Origin: an uncultured Bacteroides sp. | Lineage (GTDB): Bacteria; Bacteroidota; Bacteroidia; Bacteroidales; Bacteroidaceae | Direction: 5' to 3' | Assembly: GCA_947646015.1 (NCBI GenBank) | Contig: CANSEY010000015.1 | Location: 1 to 64,000 of the forward strand | DNA: 64,000 nt | The notes under the pieces: generated by a model | The model's input: only the letters and a program-made list of their open reading frames with translations | Database searches by the model: none | Told to the model about the DNA's origin: nothing | Program-made: the position numbers and the translations under genes | Part shown: positions 7,625 to 18,000 of the stretch, piece by piece | Layout: every line of letters begins with the position of its first letter | Numbering within the stretch: position 1 is the first letter of the stretch

Positions 7625-9763
7625 ATGGCACTAATCATCAAAACACCTAAAGGGATATACGATACTCCTACAGACTTCGAAATGGAAGTTGAAATCACCT
7701 CCCCTATTTATACAGATAAAGGGAGTCAGACCATAGCTGCTACGTTACCGGGAACGAAGCATAACCTTTCCATAGTTGATCATATCAATCGCTTAGATAT
7801 AGCTAATGCACCGGCTAAAGACGTCCAGGCTGTTATTGCAGATGGAATATACCGTCGCATAGGCAAGCAGAATATAACATCAGCATCGGTAGAATCAGGG
7901 ATTGTCAGCAACATCGGATTTGACGAAAGCCTAATGTATGAAGCCTGGAACAATATATCATTAAAAAAGTTACCCGGATTACCCATATATAAACCATCAG
8001 GTGGCATTACTGCTTTAACAGAACATCTTAATAATGTTATGAAATATAATCTTCCAGCCGACTATTATGTTTTCCCCATACAAGTAAAGAATGACTCAGC
8101 AGACGATGTCGCTTACCCGGAATTCATAAATCCGATTCAAAAAATAGGTAATGCGTATGAACTGAAGAAAAATGCACGTACAGAGAAAATGGTTATATCA
8201 GGCAGTGTCGCAGATGTCAAGTTACCCGCAGGATATGGTATTTCTCCTTTTATCCGTGTTTCAAAAATCCTACAATTAATATTTTCAGCATATGGTTTTG
8301 AACTCATAGAGAATCCATTCGAGAGAGACTACCAGCTCAAAAAAATGGTAGTACTTAATAATGTAGCAGATGCCACAGTCGCAGGTCAAATAAACTATAA
8401 AGACCTAATGCCGGACTGCACGATTAACGATTTTCTAGAAGCAATATTCTGCCGAACTGGTGCCAGGATCTTCGTGAATGGGGATAATAGAACAGCAAGA
8501 ATCAAATTACTGAAAGACACGTTCTCCAGCTCCCCATTTGCAGACTGGTCACAACTGAAAGCTGCAGATCCTGTACCCAATTACGAACAGCCCAAGCAAA
8601 TAAGATTATCTGCCAGCACTTCATTTGACGAAGCTTATACGGATGCGGAATCTTTCGAAGAATTCCTTGATAAATATAAAGGAATCATCACAGAAGTAGA
8701 GAACACACCTCTTGAGTATGTTCCCGATAACACATATATTTGTTATCAGGCATCTACCGGACGATTCTACAAGCGTAACATAGCTTCCCAAAACGTTTCT
8801 CTCTTATCCAGTGACTTCTTTGCTTGGGATAAGAAAACGGCCAACGTTGAATACGAAGAAATATCCAGTTCAGATGAATGCCTACCAATGACGTTCTGTA
8901 ACAATTTACTAGTTCCGCAATACATGGCCGGAACAGTGAATCTCAATACAACACTCCGGGGAGCTAAAGTCAATGAACAAAAAACAGATACTCCGCTTTG
9001 CTTCTGTTTTGCGATGGGAATGGCTACTGATGAAAAGAATGTTCCTTTAGGATATTACTATGGTAGTTCACTCTGCCGCACCCCTGCAGGTAATTATTTC
9101 CGTGATAACGACGGGAACACTTTCAAATATTCACTGGTCTTTCGTGGAGAGGACGGAGCTTTCAATCAATTCTTTAAAGAATGGGATGCCATCTTAAGAC
9201 ATGCAAACCATACTCTAAAAAGTAAAATCAATCTTGATCGGATAGCACTAACTCAGATAGATACCAGCCGGCCAATCTTATTGTCTGGTCAGAAACTGAT
9301 GATTGAGAGTGCCAAGCACACAGTACCCTATCAAGTGAACAAACCTGCAGAAGTGAACCTTCGTACCACAAAACTTTTAAAACCATTTGATCTTGAGCAA
9401 GAACAAGGTATTGTAAAAATGATACCCCAAACGACTAAATGGGTAATTGTCTCCTACGCAGATAATGCCTTCGCCGCAACTGCAGCACAAGTAAAGAGTC
9501 AACTTGAAAAAAGATATGATCTCAGAGGATTTAATGTCTTAGACAGAAAGATACTAACCCAACCTTCCGGAGATGATTTCAGTTCGTATCTGCCTCCAAC
9601 TAAAGAAGAAGTACTAGGAAAAAAGGAAATACTGGATACTTATGACGCTGAATTACAGTACTGGTTCTCGTTTTATGTGGATAATCCTGAAGGTGCAAAT
9701 ACTGATTCGATAGATTCAATCAGACTTCAATATGAAGCCGGGATCAAAGCAGTCACTATGTAA
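7625..9763 (+). CDS. tail/baseplate protein after the tape measure
   Basis: 712 aa, no signal peptide or membrane segment. The gene directly downstream of the tape measure usually encodes the distal tail protein or baseplate hub. The N-terminus (IKTPKGIYDTPTDFEMEVEITSP) is beta-rich; the middle has 'TINDFLEAIFCRTGARIFVN', which resembles the fold of hub proteins where a helical element packs on a beta domain. The last 100 residues are polar and helical. I do not recognise a named family, so the role is from synteny only. Confidence 0.6.
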   Translation: MALIIKTPKGIYDTPTDFEMEVEITSPIYTDKGSQTIAATLPGTKHNLSIVDHINRLDIANAPAKDVQAVIADGIYRRIGKQNITSASVESGIVSNIGFDESLMYEAWNNISLKKLPGLPIYKPSGGITALTEHLNNVMKYNLPADYYVFPIQVKNDSADDVAYPEFINPIQKIGNAYELKKNARTEKMVISGSVADVKLPAGYGISPFIRVSKILQLIFSAYGFELIENPFERDYQLKKMVVLNNVADATVAGQINYKDLMPDCTINDFLEAIFCRTGARIFVNGDNRTARIKLLKDTFSSSPFADWSQLKAADPVPNYEQPKQIRLSASTSFDEAYTDAESFEEFLDKYKGIITEVENTPLEYVPDNTYICYQASTGRFYKRNIASQNVSLLSSDFFAWDKKTANVEYEEISSSDECLPMTFCNNLLVPQYMAGTVNLNTTLRGAKVNEQKTDTPLCFCFAMGMATDEKNVPLGYYYGSSLCRTPAGNYFRDNDGNTFKYSLVFRGEDGAFNQFFKEWDAILRHANHTLKSKINLDRIALTQIDTSRPILLSGQKLMIESAKHTVPYQVNKPAEVNLRTTKLLKPFDLEQEQGIVKMIPQTTKWVIVSYADNAFAATAAQVKSQLEKRYDLRGFNVLDRKILTQPSGDDFSSYLPPTKEEVLGKKEILDTYDAELQYWFSFYVDNPEGANTDSIDSIRLQYEAGIKAVTM

Positions 9764-9805
9764 TCTTGTCCTTTATACAGCAATTAAAAACAAACACATT
9801 TGCAT

Positions 9806-10024
9806 ATGGAAAAAAAGGAAACAATACAATCAGCTCCTGAAATAAAGAATGTCTCCGGAGTATTTCTGAAGTTTCAGTCTCTACCAGGCAATGGAGACAA
9901 AACAATGGAAGACTTTTATTCATTGATGTCATCTCCCTGCATTGAACGAACTTCTCTCCTGGCCGACCTGAATTTTGTAGTAGTGACCTCAGAGAACATT
10001 GTAAGAACACAGTTTGAATTATGA
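9806..10024 (+). CDS. small phage tail-region protein
   Basis: 72 aa from ATG at 9806, the first ATG of this frame. The sequence (MEKKETIQSAPEIKNVSGVF...) is soluble and mixed alpha/beta. It overlaps the next gene by 4 bases (ATGA, 10021-10024), so the two are probably translationally coupled. No family is recognised. Co-location with tail genes suggests a chaperone or small baseplate component. Confidence 0.6.
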   Translation: MEKKETIQSAPEIKNVSGVFLKFQSLPGNGDKTMEDFYSLMSSPCIERTSLLADLNFVVVTSENIVRTQFEL

Positions 10025-11160
10025 GTTTAACAGCAGCAATTTCACCCCGCACGATGGCTTTATCAGGGAATCCGGTAAAGTTGGAAATCACTTCTTCATC
10101 CCCTGTCAATTACGTTATCCGAAATCAAAGTAATGTCATTTTCGAAGGATCCGGAGAAACTGGAAATTTCTTTGTTTTTATCGATGAGATCTTATCAGCT
10201 ATTTTATCTCCAACCCACTATACGGGTGAAGAAACCGATATCATCCTATCAACATCGAGCAATCTCAAAGAATACACAATCGAAGTCAATAATCAGACAG
10301 GTGACCGACAAACCTTGCAACATAAAGTATTACTCGGTGGGATCAGCAAAAGAGCTATGAGGCATCTGAATCAGACAGGCAGCAACATTTTTACTATGAA
10401 GCTATTGAATGCTGCCGGTAACTTCTTTATGTCTACACGGACAGAACAAAGGGTCCTGTCTATCCGCGAAACAGAAATACGGCCATTATTATTCATTGCT
10501 CCAGTAACGACTTTTACGGTTAAAGTAGCAGAAGGTATTTCTACTGTTATTTCGGGTCTGACAGTCGGGGCCTGTTATGCTCTTAACCTTGAAGCCTTAA
10601 GAAAATATTTTTTCAGCAAGAATAATATGCTTGCCAGTCAATTTGAAATCATCACAGTAGAAGGCAAGGCAGTCACCATCGTCATTTCTCCTGCTAACAT
10701 AGAGAAGGAACGATACTATATCGAATTTTTAAACAGTTATGGAGCGTATGAATGCATAGAAGTTACCGGGAAGCCCACTCTAGATCAAGACAAAGGAGAA
10801 GATGAAGTGTATGGGAAATATGATGAAGAAGTAAATGACTATACTGAAAGCAGGGAGAGAGTAAACACTGTAGACAATCTGCATGTACAGACTGGTTTCA
10901 AGACAGAAAAGGAACTGATGTTTATTCTTGATATGCTCTCTAGTGATGAGATCTATCTTATAGGATACGGAAACAGAGGAATCAAAGTCAATGCTTCTGC
11001 TGATAGTTTAGCAATAGCAAAGAATATGAATACGCCTCAAAGTCTACCCATTACACTTAGATTCTGCGATTCGGAGAAACATTTTACTCAGGAATTAAAT
11101 AGCAATGATTTCAATAATCCGAGAATTCATACAGATGTTTTCAGTAAACAATTCAATTAA
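10021..11160 (+). CDS. phage tail/baseplate structural protein
   Basis: 379 aa, beta-rich throughout, without signal or membrane segments. The N-terminus (MALSGNPVKLEITSSSPVNY) reads like an immunoglobulin-like or baseplate beta-sandwich: short strands separated by turns. An acidic linker (KGEDEVYGKYDEEVNDYTES, about 260-280) separates a C-terminal domain. Placed between coupled small tail genes and the large tail protein, it is likely a baseplate or upper-fibre component. No named family recognised. Confidence 0.55.
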   Translation: MSLTAAISPRTMALSGNPVKLEITSSSPVNYVIRNQSNVIFEGSGETGNFFVFIDEILSAILSPTHYTGEETDIILSTSSNLKEYTIEVNNQTGDRQTLQHKVLLGGISKRAMRHLNQTGSNIFTMKLLNAAGNFFMSTRTEQRVLSIRETEIRPLLFIAPVTTFTVKVAEGISTVISGLTVGACYALNLEALRKYFFSKNNMLASQFEIITVEGKAVTIVISPANIEKERYYIEFLNSYGAYECIEVTGKPTLDQDKGEDEVYGKYDEEVNDYTESRERVNTVDNLHVQTGFKTEKELMFILDMLSSDEIYLIGYGNRGIKVNASADSLAIAKNMNTPQSLPITLRFCDSEKHFTQELNSNDFNNPRIHTDVFSKQFN

Positions 11161-11162
11161 GG

Positions 11163-12062
11163 ATGAGTACAACACAAGATATTGTAGACTCTCTGATTGA
11201 TCACATAGACAAGGCCATCACCAAAGGCAGTGTAACCAACCAGCAAGTAGCCGGTGTCTTGGACTTTTTGAACGAAAGGTACAAGACACTGGCTAAAGCC
11301 GGTGGAAGCTTGTCCAAAGATATTCGCGTCACCTCGCCCAAGACAGGGAATATAAACCCTGGGGACATACTCAAGGAAGGAACAACATACGAAAGTATCT
11401 TCAGGACGATGCTCACCAGTGTAGAGTCTGCATCTTTAACAGGTAAACTTTCAACGTCCAACGACGTTGAGTTTGGGACAGCCAAAGGACAGCTAACCTA
11501 CACAGCCAACAGACACGGTAACGGCCCCATGAGTAAAGCCTTTTATGATTATATCGAAGAGAATAAACTAGAGTTTTCTGCAGAAGTTAATGGGGAACAG
11601 AAGGCAATAAGGCAATTGACAGGCTACTATACAATGGAGGAGACTTACGCTGCAACCGTCGTCTACGACGCTAGCCCTGATGGAGTATTACCGCAAATTA
11701 CATTAAATAATAAGATCAGTGTGAACGTTCGACGTAAATGGTTTGCCGGTGTATGCAATACTGTGCCTCAAACATCAGATGCAGTACGGGCACTCAGTTC
11801 AAACGGACTGTATACCGGTCCCGGTACCTATAAATTTCCGATTGGTACATGGTCTATGTTTGCAGTATGTATCCCTGCAGACATGATCACCGAGCTTACC
11901 CTAACCAGTTATCCTGGCAACTTCATCGAAAATGGAACTGAAGGTCCGATTAAAATTATGGTAGAAGGGGCCAACGGTAGTAAAGCTATTGAATATAAAA
12001 TGTGGATTGCAGAAGCTACAATGCCTAACGATCCGGATACATTCACTTTTAAAACAGTCTGA
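11163..12062 (+). CDS. phage tail structural protein
   Basis: 299 aa. Residues 1-45 are helical (DIVDSLIDHIDKAITKGSV), then a mainly beta domain follows with 'GPGTYKFPIGTWSMFAVCIP' and 'GTEGPIKIMVEGANGSKAI'. The layout (short helical start, beta body) fits trimeric tail proteins such as baseplate spikes or fibre connectors. It lies 2 nt from both neighbours, so it is made together with the 2175-aa tail protein. Role inferred from position. Confidence 0.55.
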   Translation: MSTTQDIVDSLIDHIDKAITKGSVTNQQVAGVLDFLNERYKTLAKAGGSLSKDIRVTSPKTGNINPGDILKEGTTYESIFRTMLTSVESASLTGKLSTSNDVEFGTAKGQLTYTANRHGNGPMSKAFYDYIEENKLEFSAEVNGEQKAIRQLTGYYTMEETYAATVVYDASPDGVLPQITLNNKISVNVRRKWFAGVCNTVPQTSDAVRALSSNGLYTGPGTYKFPIGTWSMFAVCIPADMITELTLTSYPGNFIENGTEGPIKIMVEGANGSKAIEYKMWIAEATMPNDPDTFTFKTV

Positions 12063-12064
12063 GT

Positions 12065-15000
12065 ATGGAAGACCAAGTTGAAATTGTAGAATATCTATCT
12101 GAAATAAAAAACGTATCACCACGTTCTAGCCTTGTCATCGCAGGAGCTAGTTTCTATCTTCAATACAAGCGCACCAGGAGTCTCCCTATCGACTCTACAT
12201 CGACCTGGAACTCTTTAGAAAAAGCAACTCGATATGCGCAAAATATCGACACTGTAGCTTATGCCCCTTATGACGGACAAATGATTACTGTAAAAGAGAA
12301 TGGGAAAACAAATGTTTATATCCTTGTTCTTGACGAATCACTTCCATTGGCAGACAAGCGCGTACACTGCAAACTTGAGCCTGTCGCATCTCAATCATTC
12401 GGTGATGATCGTTATGCACGTAAAGACATCAAAGATACTTTCAAGAAAGGCTTTACTTCCAAAGAGGGCTGCGACATCGAAGGTGGGCTAAATGTCGGTA
12501 AAATGACCCGGCTGTCCGGTGGTGTCGTCGTGATGGCCGACACCGATTATGGAGTTACTGAATCAGAAAAAGAAAATCCCGAAAATAGTAATGTTATGGC
12601 AATAGGATTAACAGAAGTTCCTAAAAACAGCGGATTCGGTTCTACCTCACTAGGTGAGATGGACAACACAGATGAATCATTCGATCTAGTTCCGGACGGC
12701 AACTACATGATGCAGAAACGAGCAGGTGTATTCTATCCCGTGAAAGCAGCCGCAGGTGGCGGAGGAACAAAGCTCACGCTTGCCTTTGTCACTCCGTCAA
12801 ATGCAACGGCCGTTCATGGTAAGGAGACACTGATAAAATACACATACTCATCTACCTTGTCCGGAGAGGAAACGGGCGAAGGTATCGCAACCTATACTTT
12901 GAACAATAAGCAGGTAGCCTCCGAAACAATCAATCAAGGCGAAGTCTCATTCAATATAGGCAAATACCTGATACTCGGTGATAACGTCCTCGTTGTACAA
13001 GTTACCGACAGTTACGGAGCTACCCGCAAGCTGACATTCAAGATCAACGCGGTAAGCATTGCCGTAACGTCTACATTCGATGATTCAAAAGCCTATGTGG
13101 GAGCGATCTCATTCCCATATACCCCGCTTGGTGCCGTAGAGAAAACCATTCACTTTGTCGTTGATGGTAAAGAAACGGGTACCTACACCACATCTGTATC
13201 TAATCGTCAGCAGACATATTCAATCCCGGCACAGGCGCATGGTGCACATACGCTCGACGTTTATGCGACGGCAACGATCAACGATACCGAAGTAGAAAGC
13301 GATCGTCTACGCTATGATATTATCAGCATTGTATCCGGAAACAACACACCGGTTATTGCGTCATCCTTCAGGACTGCCGAAGTCGAACAATTCAGCACAC
13401 TCCTGATTCCCTACATCGTTTATAATCCTGCTACAACGACAAGTGATATCACCCTGTCAGCTAATGGAATCGAAATTAGTGATCAAACGATCGACCGCAC
13501 GCGACAAACATGGAGTTACCGGGCAGAAACTCCCGGAGAACTGGAACTGAAAATAGCATGCGGATCTGTGACCAAAACATTCAACCTGACGGTTACGGAA
13601 TCAGAGATCGATGTTCGTCCGGAGGAAGCGGATCTCGTTCTCTTCCTCACTTCCGTAAACCGCAGCAACAACGAAGAAGGGAAAAACATCTGGAACTACG
13701 GAGAGATCTTCGCTGTACTTACCGCATTCAACTACGCAACGAACGGATGGATCAAGACAGTTGACGGATTCGTAGCTCTTCGCGTTAATGGCGATGCACG
13801 TGTAACCATCCCCTACAACTCCTTTGCCAACGACTTCCGTTCTACCGGCAAAACAATCGAATTCGAATTTGAAACCAGAGACGTTACCGACTATGATTCA
13901 GTCATCCTCAGCTGCATGAATGCCGGCATCGGACTTGAAGTGACTGCACAGAAAGCTATATTCAGATCAGAACAGACCTCTATCGAAACACAATTCAAAG
14001 AGGATGAACGTGTCCGGATTTCCTTCGTGATCGAAAAGAAAGCGGAGAACCGGCTGATCTTCGTCTACATCAACGGTGAGATCTGCGGACTGATCCAGTA
14101 TCCGGAACAAGACAACTTTACTCAGCCCAATCCGGCCGGGATCTCGATCGGCAGCAGTGACTGTACCGCAGATATCTTTAATATCCGTGTCTATGACAAT
14201 GCCTTAAACCGCTATCAGCTTCTCGACAATTACATTGCCGATATGGACAATCTTGAACTGAAGCGCAAGCTATATGCCCGGAACAGCATTTATGACGACT
14301 ATGGGAATCTCAGCTATGAGAAGCTGGCGAATCAGAATATCTCATTCACCATCGTCGGTGAGCTTCCGACTTTCAAAGGAGACAAGAAGACTGTCACCCT
14401 TGTCTATGAGGACAGGGAATATCCTGAACGCAGCTGGGTAGCAACCGGAGTAGAGATCGACGTACAGGGAACTTCATCACAGTGGTATCCTCGAAAGAAC
14501 TTCAAGACAAAATGCAAGCAGGGATTCACCATGACCGCTACCGGTGAACATGCCGATAAAGTTGCCATCTTCGAAGAAGAAATACCTGTAAACGTATTCT
14601 GCTTCAAAGCGGACTTCGCCGAATCTAGCGGTGTACACAATACCGGTATGGCCCGTTTGATCGACTATATTCTTCGTGGCATGGGATTCCTTACTGAAGC
14701 ACAGAAGGCAGATCCCCGCGTCCGGACGACAGTCAACGGTCGCCCGTCGGTGATGTGGCATCAAACATCAGAAGATGATGAGAGAACATCATTGGGCAAA
14801 TACAACTTCAATAACGATAAGTCAACGAATGAAACATTCGGATTCAAGGCCGGCTGTGAAAGTTGGGAGATCCTGAACAATACTTCCGACCGTGTACTCT
14901 TCAAACGTTCGGACTATATCACCGTCGACTCGGAAGGTAATATAGAATGGCTGAAAGACTTCGAAGCTCGTTATCCGGACGAAAACGAAGACTACACGAA

Positions 15001-18000
15001 TCTAAAGCGCCTGACTGACTGGCTTGTCTCCGTAAAGGATAACCCGACGAAGTTCCGGGCCGAAGCTGATCAGTACCTGGACATGAATTTCATGTTATCG
15101 TACTACACGATAACGGAACTCTTTGCGATGGTCGACCAGCGTGCTAAGAATATGTTCCTGACTACCTTCGACGGAATTCACTGGATCTGCATCTTCTATG
15201 ATAATGATACTGTGTGCGGACTGAACAACGAGGGCGTAGCAGCATTTGACTATACGGTTGAGTACCACGATCAGATCGGTAACAAGGATGTATGGAACGG
15301 TGCAGAGTCAACTCTCTGGAACAACATCGAGCAGGCATATTCTAAAGAGATCGCAGCCATGTACGCTGAAATGCGGTCAAAGAAGCTGCTCACTTATGAA
15401 GAATGTATCCGCTTCTTCGATACCGAACAGGGAGATGCCTGGTGTGAAGCAGTATACAATGAGGACAGCTGGTACAAGTATGTCCGTCCATTACTCGATG
15501 AAGGGAATGGATCATACCTGTATGCTGCCCAGGGAAGCCGCAAGATGCACCGTCGCTGGTGGCTGTACAACCGATTCAAATACATGGACTCTAAATACAT
15601 TGCCGGAGACTATAAGAATGACTTCGCAACTCTGCGTCTGTACACCCCTTCAGAGTGGGAAGGAGTAGAACCTAATGCGGATATGACCATCACGTCGTAT
15701 GCCGGGCAGTATGTCAACGTCCAGTACGGATCATATACAGCCGGCATTCGGTCACAGAAAAATGTACCGGTACATATTAAAGCTCCTGCCATTCAGTTCA
15801 ACGATACTGAAACGATCATTTTTGGCGCCGGTCAGATCAGCAGCCTGGGGGATATATCCTCTTTGTATCCCGGTTCGGTTGACGTATCGAAGATGACCAA
15901 ACTGGTGGAGCTGATTATCGGATCCGGAGCGGAAGGCTATCGAAACACGAATATGGAAGTGCTCTCAGTTGGTGCAAACAACCTGCTCCGCAAGTTGGAT
16001 ATCCGTAACTGTCCGAACCTGAAACAAGCAATAGACCTTGCATTATGTTCCAACATTCGCGAGATATGGGCGGAAGGAACCGGAACATCCGCTGTAGTAT
16101 TGCCTGAAGGCGGTAACTTGACGTTGCTTCACCTGCCGGATACCATTACAAATTTAACGGTCCGAAATCAAACGGAACTGACTGATGCGGGATTAATCCT
16201 TGATGGGGTACGGAATCTTTCGACAATCAGATGGGAGAACACCAACAAGGCTAATGTCTTATCCATAATTGACAGATGTTTTGCGCTTGATACTATGAAG
16301 TTAGAGCGTGTACGCTTGATCGGTGTAGACTGGACATTATCTACCCTTGATCCTATCATAAAACTAATCAGTTTGAAAGGACTGGACGAAAACGGCAACA
16401 ATGTAGACAAGGCGATCATCACCGGTAAATGTTATGTCTCTGTAGCTACCGATTCTCAAATCAACAAACTGAAGGCAGCATTTCCCGAATTAGCTATCAC
16501 ATATGGTCAATTGAAACCTGCTCCTGTGACGACTTTCACCTTCAGTTCTTCTCAGCGTAAGTCTCTTGCTAATTCAGCCTTCGAATGCGCCTACGAAGTT
16601 GAGAAAGTAAACGAATATACCTACAAGGTAACTTCTGAAGACAACATAACGATTGATTTTACGTTCAAATGTGAAAATCACGAAGATTTTAAGGGTTCAT
16701 ACCTTGTAGCAGGTACACGTTCTCAGAGTTATACTGTGACATATATTCCATTACGAAAGATTCGTGTAGGAGTTTATAACCAATCGGTATATGTCCAAGG
16801 TGCTACTGTCACAATTGGAGACCGATCATACATTTCTGATGCTGACGGATATGTTACTTTACCGCGTGGAGGTGCGGCTATATCCGGAACCGTGTCTGCA
16901 TACGGATATGCAAGCAATACCTTCTCATATGGTTCCATAACATCTGATACTACAAACACTGTGTATGTATATGGCGTCGTGGATGTTAAGTTTATCGTAG
17001 AATACAATTCATCGCTCATTGAAGGTGCTACCGTAAAATGTAATGGAGTGACAGGAACGACTAACCAGTACGGTGAATGCACTTTATCATTGGGAAAAGG
17101 AACCTATGAATATTCTGTTACCCATGACACATATTATGAAAAGACAGGTAATATAACTGTTGGGACGTCTGCAACATCCTTAACTGTATATGTAGAACCA
17201 AACACGGTCGAAGTAAAGTTCATAGTAAAAGACGGCACTGTACTTCTATCCGGAGCTACTATTCAATGTGATGGGAAAACAGGGATTACTGATGCCTCCG
17301 GAGAAACGACATTGGTAATAGGTAGCAAAAAAACTCATGAATACACCGTATCTAAAAATGGATATTTCAGCGTAACAGATAACGTTACTGTTAGTTTAAC
17401 CGCCATTACAGTCAACGCTGCCATGAGGCTTGATATTGAATCTTTCAAACCGATAGAGAATGGAAATATTCAGATGCTTGTTACTGGAGAGAACATTTCT
17501 CTCTATGTCACCTCAGACGCCACTGATTATATCATATCATGGGGAGACGGAACAGAAGATCATGCAGTCGGGCCAGGGAAGCTGACTTATGATCACACGT
17601 ATGATAACTCAGATTTCCATCAGGTAGAAATCAAAAACTGTAGTGATGTGACCTATGCGATTACAAAAAGAAGTTTATCTCTTGTTGCATATTGGGATCT
17701 CGGAAATAGTAATGTAAATAACTTGAATTTCTCAGGTTTCTCAATGTTGAAGTATGTAGGACTTGTGTTGAAAAACGATACAGAGAGACAGTCTTTTTCC
17801 TATTGTTTCAATAATACAAGTTTAACATCTATTCCGCAAGGGTTGCTTGACAATTGCGTAGCTGCGACAAGTCTTTCAGGTATATTTAGGAATACCCTAA
17901 TCTCATCAATTCCTGTAGGCTTATTTGACCATTGCACGAATGCCAGCACATTCAAATCAGCTTTTGAGGGAACATTAATATCTTCAATTCCTGATGATTT